DNA of 64,000 nt, from contig NZ_JADFCM010000005.1 of the NCBI RefSeq assembly GCF_015234585.1, positions 30,000 to 93,999 on the forward strand. Direction: 5' to 3'. Both the position numbers and the translations under genes were made by a program. This document shows positions 43,894 to 51,934 of the stretch, in pieces. A model generated the notes under the pieces. It was not told the DNA's origin. It saw only the letters and a list, made by a program, of their open reading frames with translations, and made no database searches. This DNA is from Pseudalkalibacillus hwajinpoensis (GTDB taxonomy: Bacteria; Bacillota; Bacilli; Bacillales; Guptibacillaceae). Position 1 is the stretch's first letter. Every line of letters starts with the position of its first letter.

Positions 43894-46002
43894 TTAAACT
43901 GGTAGCAATTGTGAAGGAGTATCTATATAAAAGAGTTTTAATTCATGCAATGCTCTTGTACATCCTACATATAGTAATTTCGCATCTGTTGCATGTGTAC
44001 TATAATTATCTTCGTTAACATTTGCCAATATAACTCCATCGAATTCTAATCCCTTAGTAAGATAGATCGGCACAATTGATAGTCCCCCTTCATAAGATCG
44101 ATCATCCGCAGTAATGAGATGCAACTTCACATCATACCTACTAAGATTGTCATACAAATCATGACATTCCTCTTCGCTCCTACCAACAATCGCTACTGTA
44201 TTCATACCTCTCTCTTTCATTTCTTTAGCTGATTTTAACAAGCTACTAACATGCCTCTTCTTATCTATTTTGCTTATTTCAACTTTCTTCCCACTTCGAA
44301 AAACAGGCACAGCCGGTTGAACAGGTATATCCGCATGAGCTATCACTTCATTCGCAAATTCAATAATTTCTAAAGTCGAACGATAACTTTGTTCAAGTTC
44401 CATATAAAGGTCTTTACCGTTGAAAAGCACCCTAGATTCTTCCCAGCTATGAATGCCCTTATATGAATGAATGCCCTGTGCCAAATCCCCTAATATTGTA
44501 AAAGATTGACTTCGATTCACATCTTTCAGAAGCGCCAGTTGAAAAGGTGAAAAGTCCTGAGCTTCGTCAATTACAATATGCTGAAACCTATGTTCTTTAT
44601 CAATACCGTTCAATTGAAATTGAATGTAGAGGAGAGGGGCAAGGTCGTCCGGCGATAATTTCTTATTTTTTAATCGCTTTGCCGTTTCCATTACAAGTTC
44701 TTCACTTATAACATCTGCTCTTTCTGATTGTGTTATGTAGCTAGGAACATTCGATTGAAAAAGTGATTGATAGAACGAAAGAGCAGTTTGCTTCGGCCAT
44801 GTTTTAAAATAATTCCTCAGTTGATCGTTTGCTAGTTTGCGATATTCTTTCTTTAAATGGGCTCCCTCTACCGATTTGATCTCATCTTTTATCCAAATTT
44901 TAAAACGATTCATCATCATTTCGCGTTTACGTCCAACAGGATATGCAGAAAGATCTTTTAACCATTGTTCGATCTTCGTTTCTGAAAGCTCCCTTCCTTC
45001 AAATGGATGAAAGGAGCCAACCGGACCGACTGAGTTGCTATAACGATGTATAGCTTGATCAATCCATTCTTTAAATGTCAGTGATCCTTTTACTCTTCCT
45101 TCTGCAATTGAAAAATCGAATTGACTCTTCCCAAACCACTTTTTGAGGTCGTGTCCAGATGAATCAATCGTAATCTTTTCTTCAATCGTTTTTATTGTCC
45201 AATCCGTGAAGGTTGATTGTTGAATTCCCCCTACGCCTAGTTCCGGAAGGACACCTGAAATATAATCAAGAAACATCCTATTCGGTGCAAAGATAATCAT
45301 TTTACCCGCTTGAATGGTATCTCTGTATTCATATAGTAAGAAAGCTAATCGATGAAGCGCAACCGTTGTCTTACCACTTCCTGCTGCTCCTTGAATTATA
45401 AGTGGCATCGATCGCTCAGCACGAATAATATCATTTTGCTTTGTTTGTATTGTCGATACGATATCACGGAGACGGTTATCTTTATTTTCACTCAGACGAT
45501 ATAGAAGAAATTCATCTGAGCCACTTAAATCATCGCTACCTTCTACATAGGTGTCTACGACTCGCTGAAGTTCTTTATCTCGAATCACAATATTTCGTTT
45601 CAGCTCTATGTTCCCTTCGATGAGGCCATCAGGCGATACATAATAAACATCCTCTTCCGGCCCTGTAAAGGCATAAAACATACTCGCAACAGGAGCTCTC
45701 CAATCTACAACCAGAGAATCCTGTGAATCTCCATGTGCTACGCCAACTTTCCCAATATAATACGAATGTGATTCCTTCTCATCCTCTTGAAAATCCATTC
45801 GTGCAAAGTATGGTTCTTTTGAAGATATGGCAAGAGATTGACGATTCTCCTCTCGAATGCTCTCAAGAACTTGTTCTGTTACATTATCGCCAGAATACCT
45901 GGGGTAGTTCTCCAACACCTGCCGCTGTTTTGTAATCTCCGCAGCGATTTGATCGAGTTGCTGCTTCTCTTTCCGATAGGCACTTTGAGTCTTATTGTCC
46001 AA
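43894..46002 (-). CDS. helD: RNA polymerase recycling helicase-like HelD
   Basis: UvrD/Rep-like ATPase of 702 residues. The N-terminal coiled-coil arm (residues 1-60), Walker A IIQGAAGSGKTTVALHRLAFLLYEY, Walker B VIDEAQDFSPFQLALL and late motif VVIAN-type ILTKGLEFDGVILANV are present; Walker A sits near residue 210. The N-terminal arm is typical of HelD, which removes stalled RNA polymerase. Slightly shorter than B. subtilis HelD (774). Monocistronic. Confidence 0.92.
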   Translation of the reverse strand: MDNKTQSAYRKEKQQLDQIAAEITKQRQVLENYPRYSGDNVTEQVLESIREENRQSLAISSKEPYFARMDFQEDEKESHSYYIGKVGVAHGDSQDSLVVDWRAPVASMFYAFTGPEEDVYYVSPDGLIEGNIELKRNIVIRDKELQRVVDTYVEGSDDLSGSDEFLLYRLSENKDNRLRDIVSTIQTKQNDIIRAERSMPLIIQGAAGSGKTTVALHRLAFLLYEYRDTIQAGKMIIFAPNRMFLDYISGVLPELGVGGIQQSTFTDWTIKTIEEKITIDSSGHDLKKWFGKSQFDFSIAEGRVKGSLTFKEWIDQAIHRYSNSVGPVGSFHPFEGRELSETKIEQWLKDLSAYPVGRKREMMMNRFKIWIKDEIKSVEGAHLKKEYRKLANDQLRNYFKTWPKQTALSFYQSLFQSNVPSYITQSERADVISEELVMETAKRLKNKKLSPDDLAPLLYIQFQLNGIDKEHRFQHIVIDEAQDFSPFQLALLKDVNRSQSFTILGDLAQGIHSYKGIHSWEESRVLFNGKDLYMELEQSYRSTLEIIEFANEVIAHADIPVQPAVPVFRSGKKVEISKIDKKRHVSSLLKSAKEMKERGMNTVAIVGRSEEECHDLYDNLSRYDVKLHLITADDRSYEGGLSIVPIYLTKGLEFDGVILANVNEDNYSTHATDAKLLYVGCTRALHELKLFYIDTPSQLLPV

Positions 46003-46231
46003 GATCAGTTACCTCCTTATGAGATTTGTCTCTAAATCAGACAGAAGTTTAATATTACCACAAATTAGGTAGTTCAACCAATTGTTTTTAGAAAATTAAA
46101 AATTAGTGTTTTTTTCGTTTAAAAAACTTTATTAAAAAGTTTATAAATAAATGATCCAACTATTCACTTTGAACGTTAGCTATGTGTAATCAAAATAAAC
46201 GGTAAAAAAATCGAGGAGAGTGAAAAGTAAA

Positions 46232-47581
46232 ATGAACATGAAAAAAGCATTCAAGAAATTAATGGTTCCTGCATTAGGCCTAACCTTATTATTCCCAACA
46301 GTTGCTGGGGCAGCGGCAGCTGAGCCAACAGCCAAAACGCCTGCTTCAGATCTACGCTCAACACTTGACCAGCTCTTATCTGAACATTTTGTACTAGCTG
46401 TTTCATCCATGACGAAATCATATGACGGTACAGAGGATGCAGAAGAAGTAACTGAAGCCCTGGATCAGAACGCAGCTGATATGACACCAGCGATTGCATC
46501 TGTCTATGGCGATGAAGCCGCTGCACAATTTGAAGATATCTTTCGAGGTCACAATGATTACTCCGCTGATTTCGTAAAAGCAGCAACCGAAGATGATGCA
46601 GAACTTCGTAAAGAAGCTGAAGCTGAAGTAGACGAATTTGTTGAAGAATTCTCCACGTTCCTTGATACAGCTACAGAAGGTAATCTTCCTAAGGAAGCCG
46701 CTGCAGATGTTCTAGAAGTTCACGAAGATCAAGTCCTAACAACTTTTGATGAGTATACAGAAGGAAATTACGAAGAAGCTTACACGACATTCCGTGAAGG
46801 GCATAAGCATATGTTTGCGATCAGCAAAGCACTATCTAGTGCAATTGTAACGCAGATGCCTGATAAATTTGAAAATACAAAAGCTGATACTCCTGCTGCA
46901 GACTTACGCTCAACTCTAAACAGCCTTGCATCTGAGCACTTTGCTCTTTCTTCCCTTGGTCTTGAAAAAGGCTATGACCAATCAGAAGACTATGACTTTG
47001 TTAACTGGGCTGAGGACAGAAACACAGCTGACTTTAAAGCGGCTATCGGTTCGATCTACGGAGATGAAGGGGCTGCTCAGTTTGAAAAGATCTGGCAAGA
47101 AGATCATATTGCTGCACAAGCTGACCTTGTAGTCGCATCTCTATCTGAGGACGAGGAAGCTATGGAAATGGCGAAAGAACGTATGATGACAACATTCCCT
47201 AAGAACTTTGGAGCTTTTCTAGGAACAGCAACAGAAGAAAACCTTCCAACCGACGCTGCTACTGAAGCTCTTATGGCTCATGAAAAACAAGTAATTGGAT
47301 CATTTGAAGCTTACATGTCTGGTGATTACGAAGGTTCAATTGAACAATTCCGTGAAGGCTATGCATTCATGTTTGGTGTAGGCGAATCTCTTGGAGGCGC
47401 TATAGTTAAGCAAATGCCAGACAAATTTGCAGGAGAAGCAATGCCTGGTGATATGCCAAAAACAGGTATGGGTGGTGCGAGTGAGCAGTCATCTGACCTA
47501 ACAGCACTTTGGATTACTCTTGGTTCTCTAGCAGCTGCTGGTTCAGCATTTGCCATTCGCAAAAAAGTCGTTAACCAATAA
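46232..47581 (+). CDS. Cell-wall-anchored tandem-repeat helical protein
   Basis: Secreted protein of 449 residues. Signal peptide (to VAGAAAAEP), then two copies of a ~170-residue helical domain (about 33-205 and 210-390). Each begins ADLRSTLxxLxSEHFxL, contains SxYGDExAAQFExI, FLxTATExNLPxxAA, a conserved HExQV and ends AIVxQMPDKF. The C-terminus has MPKTG, a hydrophobic segment (LTALWITLGSLAAAGSAFAI) and RKK, a sortase signal with M for L. The repeated His/Glu positions could bind metal or heme (inference). ATG 46232 follows AGGAGAG. Confidence 0.78.
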   Translation: MNMKKAFKKLMVPALGLTLLFPTVAGAAAAEPTAKTPASDLRSTLDQLLSEHFVLAVSSMTKSYDGTEDAEEVTEALDQNAADMTPAIASVYGDEAAAQFEDIFRGHNDYSADFVKAATEDDAELRKEAEAEVDEFVEEFSTFLDTATEGNLPKEAAADVLEVHEDQVLTTFDEYTEGNYEEAYTTFREGHKHMFAISKALSSAIVTQMPDKFENTKADTPAADLRSTLNSLASEHFALSSLGLEKGYDQSEDYDFVNWAEDRNTADFKAAIGSIYGDEGAAQFEKIWQEDHIAAQADLVVASLSEDEEAMEMAKERMMTTFPKNFGAFLGTATEENLPTDAATEALMAHEKQVIGSFEAYMSGDYEGSIEQFREGYAFMFGVGESLGGAIVKQMPDKFAGEAMPGDMPKTGMGGASEQSSDLTALWITLGSLAAAGSAFAIRKKVVNQ

Positions 47582-47611
47582 ACCATATGCCTTTCCTTAT
47601 AATGAATATGC

Positions 47612-47648
47612 AAAAAGCGCTTCTAACTAATTGTTAGAAGCGCTTTTT
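47612..47648. terminator. Bidirectional terminator
   Basis: AAAAAGCGCTTCTAAC / GTTAGAAGCGCTTTTT perfect inverted repeat; overlaps the end of the SelL-like gene. Confidence 0.92.
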
Positions 47649-48199
47649 CTACCTCGCAACACATCAATAACTAAATCGATCTTCGCATGATCTTCCGGGG
47701 ACTTATCAATATGATGCCAGATTAACTTCCCTCTCTCATCAAACACCCACGTTCCACCTTGAATATAAACATCCTGCGTTTTCATCGACTTTAATACAAA
47801 ATCCTTTTTCTTTTGTTCTTTTGGAATAAACCCATCCATCTTCCGGGTGACAAATCCAATCGCTGCTTGTCCAAGTAATTTCCACTTTGGCATCGTGTGA
47901 TGTCCCATGCCACGGTATGCCTCTCTCTTCGGATCACCTGCAATGACAAACGGAAATTCTCCAAAAGCCTCTGTAAACTGGCTAATATAAGTAGCATTTG
48001 AGGGGGCGATGGCTATAATCTGAAAGCCCTCATTCTCAATTTCATTTACGCGCTTACGCAACTGCGTAAGATAAGCTCGACAAACTGGTCAGCCAAGGTG
48101 ACGGACAAATACGACCATCGATTTCTTTTGATTAATCAGTTGCTCCAGAGTAACAGTGGTACTTCCTGGAACTTCGAGTTCATAATTTAATTTATCCAA
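47627..48199 (-). CDS. SelL/peroxiredoxin-like redox protein with in-frame TGA (candidate selenocysteine)
   Basis: Thioredoxin-fold AhpC-TSA_2/SelL-type protein, 190 codons if TGA is read through. Start TTG 48199 has AAGGAGAG 6 nt upstream. The frame runs LDKLNYELEVPGSTTV to MVVFVRHLG, then TGA (codon 37, 48091-48089), then PVCRAYLTQLR, and stays open to 47627. TGA replaces the first Cys of the CxxC active site, giving UxxC. Later parts (VIAGDPKREAYRGMG; YIQGGTWVFDERGKLIWHH) are typical of the family. It lies 27 bp after dedA. Alternatives are a nonsense mutation or sequencing error; no selA, selB, selC or selD is in this window. Confidence 0.75.
48053..48070 (-). promoter_or_regulatory. Candidate bacterial SECIS hairpin
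   Basis: CTTACGCAGTTGCGTAAG in the mRNA forms a perfect 7-bp stem with an AGTT loop. It begins 18 nt after the TGA, with 25 nt from TGA to the apical loop. A G within the first two loop positions and this spacing fit bacterial SECIS elements. Confidence 0.6.
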
Positions 48200-48225
48200 T
48201 ACAATCTCTCCTTACCTGATCAATG

Positions 48226-48834
48226 TTACGTTTGATCGGTGTTGAACACTTGTTTCTTACTATCGATTTTACACCTTTTACGATAGTAGTGATACCCAAT
48301 GAACCCAATAACTGCCACTACAACAATTAAAAAGACATATTTCTGTATGCTCCCTAAAATCGCTTGAACTGATTTTATATTCCCATTCCGCCCAATCCAC
48401 AACATAGCGATTGTCCAAGGAAATATACCGACGAAGGTAAGTGCTCCAAATATCCAGGGCTTGACCTTACTCATACCAGACACATAGGATACATAGTTCC
48501 CTATCCCAAGTGGGCGTGTAATCGCAATACTCCATGAACCACATTTTCTAAACCATCTTTGAACGCGTTCAACCTTCTTCTTTTTTAATTTCCTTTCGAC
48601 TTTATCCTTTACTTTCAAACCGATCCCATATGGAATAAAACTAAAAATCGTGTAAATACCGCTCGTTAGAAATGCAAAACCAACCATCTCGATCATTGAA
48701 GCATTCAATAAATAACCGTACGTCAAAGTCATCATCCCCCCCGGAAAAGGTAGAGATGATGCTTCAATAGCATTGCTTATTAAAAGACCCCAGATTCCAA
48801 GCTCTTTCAGGAAATGAATCAGAAATTCCAGCAT
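48226..48834 (-). CDS. DedA family membrane protein
   Basis: SNARE-associated/DedA membrane protein of 202 residues. ISNAIEASSLPFPGGMMTLTYGYLL and RKCGSWSIAITRPLGIGNYVSYVSGMSKVKPWIFGALTFVG are conserved DedA blocks (proton and Arg positions). DedA proteins act as lipid-carrier (undecaprenyl phosphate) flippases or transporters. The gene is followed after 27 bp by the SelL-like gene, so they are likely an operon. Confidence 0.87.
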   Translation of the reverse strand: MLEFLIHFLKELGIWGLLISNAIEASSLPFPGGMMTLTYGYLLNASMIEMVGFAFLTSGIYTIFSFIPYGIGLKVKDKVERKLKKKKVERVQRWFRKCGSWSIAITRPLGIGNYVSYVSGMSKVKPWIFGALTFVGIFPWTIAMLWIGRNGNIKSVQAILGSIQKYVFLIVVVAVIGFIGYHYYRKRCKIDSKKQVFNTDQT

Positions 48835-48869
48835 AGTGGATCCCCTCTCAATTTAAAACTATGTATTAA

Positions 48870-48894
48870 GTTCCCTGATCAGTGAGTCTGAAAC
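48870..48894 (-). promoter_or_regulatory. Candidate SigB-type promoter upstream of dedA
   Basis: On the minus strand GTTTCA, 13-nt spacer, GGGAAC resembles the SigB pattern GTTTAA-N12-15-GGGWAW with one mismatch in each half. The expected transcription start lies near 48863, before dedA at 48834. Weak evidence on its own. Confidence 0.4.
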
Positions 48895-49023
48895 CAATGT
48901 AACACTGTTTTAATACGTAATACTGAATTGATATGTCGTTTTAACCCGCAAACTTTGAAATATTTCCGCGGAAATGAAATGATTTACTCGATTTATTAGT
49001 TATATCCACGTAGCTGTAAAAAA

Positions 49024-49058
49024 CAAACCCCCATCACGTCCATAGTGATGGGGGTTAT
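49024..49058 (-). terminator. Terminator after the aminotransferase gene
   Basis: AACCCCCATCAC / GTGATGGGGGTTT stem with T-rich tail on the minus strand. Confidence 0.88.
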
Positions 49059-49065
49059 TAAAACA

Positions 49066-50391
49066 TTATCCTACAGAAACAACGTGTTTCTCTTGTTCAA
49101 ACTCCGTGACAGCTTCCTCAAAAATACGGAGGCCTTCATCAATTTGTTCTTTCGTAATAATCAATGGAGGAATCATTCGAATCACTTCTTGATGTTTTCC
49201 GCACAGATAGAAAAGCACCCCTTTTTCAAGAGACAGATCTAGTATCCGCATCATTCCATTTCCGTCTGGAGCGCCTGTCTCTGGATCAATAATTTCAATT
49301 CCAATCATTAAACCTACACCACGGACATCTCCGATCACATGGTGCTTTTCCTTTATAAGAGCTAATTTTTCTAATGCATAAGCACCCATATCCTTCGAAT
49401 TGGAAAGTAATCCTTCTTCTTCAATTACGTCGAGAGTAGCTAGCGCCGCTGAACAAGCAATCGGATTACCACCAAATGTTGTGCCATGTGTTCCCATAGG
49501 CCACTGACTCATTAGTTCTTTTGAAGCTACTGTGGCGCTAAGAGGCATCCCAGAGGCAATTCCTTTTGCGATCGCCATAATATCAGGTGTAACATCAAAC
49601 GTCTGTGCAGCGAACCAGTCACCAGTCCGCCCGAATCCTGTTTGAACTTCATCAAAGATTAGCAGCATGCCATGGCGATCACAAATCTCTCTTACTTTTT
49701 GTAACCATTCTTTCGGTGGAATGATATAGCCACCTTCTCCTAGAACAGGTTCCACGATTACGCAAGCCACTTCTTCAGGAGTTACCTGATGATCAAAAAG
49801 CATTTCGAAATCTTTCTCAAGCTCACCAACACAATAATCTTCTACACTTTGTCCTTCTGGACAACTAGCAGCATCCGCATAAGGAATTTGATAGGTTAGT
49901 CCATTAGGCTGTAAAAATTTACGGTATTTGCTTTTTGATGTACTTACACCAAGAGCACCAAGCGAGCGTCCATGAAAGCAACCTGTAAAGGAAACAACAT
50001 ACGGTCGTTTCGTTACATATTTAGCAAGTTTCATCGCACCTTCAATGGCCTCAGTGCCACTGTTCGCAAAGAAAAAGCAATCTAAATCTTTCGGCATAAT
50101 GCCTTGAAGACGTTCTGCTAGCTTTAGAATTGAATCATACATAATTACTCCTGAAGGCCCGTGCATAAGAGAGTCAGCACCGTCCTTTATAGCCTGTACA
50201 ACCTTAGGGTGACGGTGGCCCGTATTCGCTACGGCAATACCTGATGTAAAATCTAGGTACGTTTGGCCATCTGCCCCATAGTAATAGCAACCCTCTTCTT
50301 TCACGACTGGTAAATTCGGATGATCCTTTGCCATACTTGGTGCAAGATAGTCTGACATGTTGTTGTATCTATGTTCAAATGATGTAGCCAA
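49066..50391 (-). CDS. Class III aminotransferase (4-aminobutyrate aminotransferase-like)
   Basis: PLP enzyme of 441 residues. [17 protein letters not shown] binds the phosphate, [12 protein letters not shown] is the cofactor loop, [15 protein letters not shown] carries the Asp, and the Schiff-base Lys lies in [13 protein letters not shown]. It best fits GABA or aspartate-family omega-transaminases; the amine donor cannot be set from sequence. The second gene of a sigma-54 dependent unit with the YjiH-type permease, suggesting catabolism of an imported amino compound. Confidence 0.88.
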   Translation of the reverse strand: MATSFEHRYNNMSDYLAPSMAKDHPNLPVVKEEGCYYYGADGQTYLDFTSGIAVANTGHRHPKVVQAIKDGADSLMHGPSGVIMYDSILKLAERLQGIMPKDLDCFFFANSGTEAIEGAMKLAKYVTKRPYVVSFTGCFHGRSLGALGVSTSKSKYRKFLQPNGLTYQIPYADAASCPEGQSVEDYCVGELEKDFEMLFDHQVTPEEVACVIVEPVLGEGGYIIPPKEWLQKVREICDRHGMLLIFDEVQTGFGRTGDWFAAQTFDVTPDIMAIAKGIASGMPLSATVASKELMSQWPMGTHGTTFGGNPIACSAALATLDVIEEEGLLSNSKDMGAYALEKLALIKEKHHVIGDVRGVGLMIGIEIIDPETGAPDGNGMMRILDLSLEKGVLFYLCGKHQEVIRMIPPLIITKEQIDEGLRIFEEAVTEFEQEKHVVSVG

Positions 50392-50418
50392 TGTGATATC
50401 CTCCTTTAAATTCTGCTT

Positions 50419-51816
50419 TTATACAAAGAAATGGGCCATGACAACAATAATCGGAAGTGTTATAACCGTACGTTGCAAGAAAATAATAGCAAGTTCTAGA
50501 ACTGAAATTGGAATTTTCGATTTCACTAGCAAAATACCAATCTCTGACATATAAATTAATTGTGTTAATGAAATAGCTGCAATAACAAATCGCGTTAATT
50601 CACTTTCAATCCCTGTTCCTATAACTGCAGGTAAAAACATATCTGCAAAACCAACTAACATAGCCGGCGCTGCTTTAGCTGCTTCAGGAATTTGCATAAG
50701 TTCAAGGACCGGTACGATCGGCATTGATAAATATGTGAAGAAAGGCGTAAATTCAGCAATAATAAGGGCAATTGTTCCAAGTGCCATCACAAGCGGAATA
50801 AGAGCAAAATAAATATCAAGCACGGTGTTAACACCCTGACCAGCTACATGCTTCACTCCTTTTACTTCAGAAGCCTTCTCTAGTGCTTTTTGTATTCCCC
50901 ATTTGAAGCTAGAGACACCCTCAGGTACATCTTCAGAAATTTGTTTTCCTGTACCCTCATAGTACGTGTCCGCTTTACGAGATAGCGGTGGTATACGTGG
51001 ACAAACAAACGCAGCAACTAGCCCTGCTACCACAACCGTAAAGTAGAACGGAATAAACATATCTTCTAAACCAATAAAGCTAATAACAACAAGACTGAAT
51101 GCGATCGAATTGATCGAAAAATTTGTTGCAATAACAGCAGCTTCTCTTTTTGTATAATAGCCTTCTTCATACTGTTTCGTTGTAATCAGTACCCCAACGG
51201 TTCCTGCCCCCATCCAGGAAGCAAGCGCATCTATGGATGAGCGACCAGGTAACTTAAACAAAGGACGCATCACATAACGAAGGGCTGTTCCGAAGAAATC
51301 CATTAACCCAAATTCTAGTAAGAGAGGCATTAACAGACCAGCAAAGAGAAACCATGCTGCAAGAACGGGAACGAGTGAGTATAGCATTGTACCACCCGAA
51401 ACATCCGAGATGATAAATTCTGGACCGAATTTAAACAGTGTCATTACTGCGAATAATGCACCGATTAACCTCGTACTAATCCAGAACCAATTCACATAAA
51501 ATAATTGCTTCAGAAACGGACGAAGCATGATGGCTTTTGGTTCAAACGCTTTTGCAATAATAGGAATAATAGCAGATAAAATAAGAATGGCGGTCATAAA
51601 TCCAGGCAAGATAGGCGCTAGTTTTATTTGTATAGACTCAGCCAAAATCCCGACCCCAATCGTCATTTTCCCATTAAAAGGAACGGGAACAAGAAATAAT
51701 AAGATACCGATTAACGATGGAATAAGAAACCATGCATACGCTTTTTTTGTTTGAGATTTCTCTACTGATTGACCCGTACTTTCAAGAGGATAGGATTTTT
51801 CCTGTTTAACTTCCAT
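50419..51816 (-). CDS. YjiH family nucleoside-recognition (GATE) membrane protein
   Basis: Membrane protein of 465 residues with about 10 hydrophobic segments. The nucleoside-recognition GATE domain is present (ASWMGAGTVGVLITTKQYEEGYYTKREAAVIATNFS and a late FADMFLPAVIGTGI repeat). Such permease-like proteins often accompany amino-compound catabolic genes. It is 27 bp upstream of the aminotransferase, so the two form one operon under the sigma-54 promoter. Confidence 0.85.
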   Translation of the reverse strand: MEVKQEKSYPLESTGQSVEKSQTKKAYAWFLIPSLIGILLFLVPVPFNGKMTIGVGILAESIQIKLAPILPGFMTAILILSAIIPIIAKAFEPKAIMLRPFLKQLFYVNWFWISTRLIGALFAVMTLFKFGPEFIISDVSGGTMLYSLVPVLAAWFLFAGLLMPLLLEFGLMDFFGTALRYVMRPLFKLPGRSSIDALASWMGAGTVGVLITTKQYEEGYYTKREAAVIATNFSINSIAFSLVVISFIGLEDMFIPFYFTVVVAGLVAAFVCPRIPPLSRKADTYYEGTGKQISEDVPEGVSSFKWGIQKALEKASEVKGVKHVAGQGVNTVLDIYFALIPLVMALGTIALIIAEFTPFFTYLSMPIVPVLELMQIPEAAKAAPAMLVGFADMFLPAVIGTGIESELTRFVIAAISLTQLIYMSEIGILLVKSKIPISVLELAIIFLQRTVITLPIIVVMAHFFV

Positions 51817-51872
51817 TCTTCACTCTCCTTCGACATTTTTAATATTAATTCATATTCTTGCATATAAATCAG

Positions 51873-51910
51873 AAAAGAAGCAAGAGTAATTTTCACTTCT
51901 CGCTTCTTTT
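51873..51910 (-). terminator. Terminator of the sigma-54 activator gene, overlapping the next promoter
   Basis: AAAAGAAGCGAGAAGT / ACTCTTGCTTCTTTT imperfect stem on the minus strand. It would end transcripts of the activator gene. The predicted sigma-54 start (near 51904) lies inside its first arm, shortening the stem in the operon transcript. Confidence 0.65.
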
Positions 51911-51913
51911 AAT

Positions 51914-51930
51914 ATGCAAGTATTATGCCA
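51914..51930 (-). promoter_or_regulatory. Sigma-54 (SigL) promoter of the permease-aminotransferase operon
   Basis: TGGCAT-AATAC-TTGCAT on the minus strand fits the -24/-12 consensus TGGCAC-N5-TTGCA with one mismatch and exact spacing. It lies directly after the stop of the sigma-54 activator gene and 98 bp before the permease ATG. Confidence 0.85.
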
Positions 51931-51934
51931 AAAC

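Noticed and set aside
46251..46586. 111-codon frame opposite the wall protein gene
   Set aside because: A shadow of the repeat-rich gene on the other strand; low-complexity Leu/Gln composition.
47791..47997. Overlapping minus-strand frame within the redox gene
   Set aside because: Another reading frame of the SelL-like gene with no ribosome site.
48041..48061. Treating the redox gene as a shorter protein starting at TTG 48061
   Set aside because: No ribosome binding site there, and it would lack the active site and first strand of the fold that lie intact upstream of the TGA.
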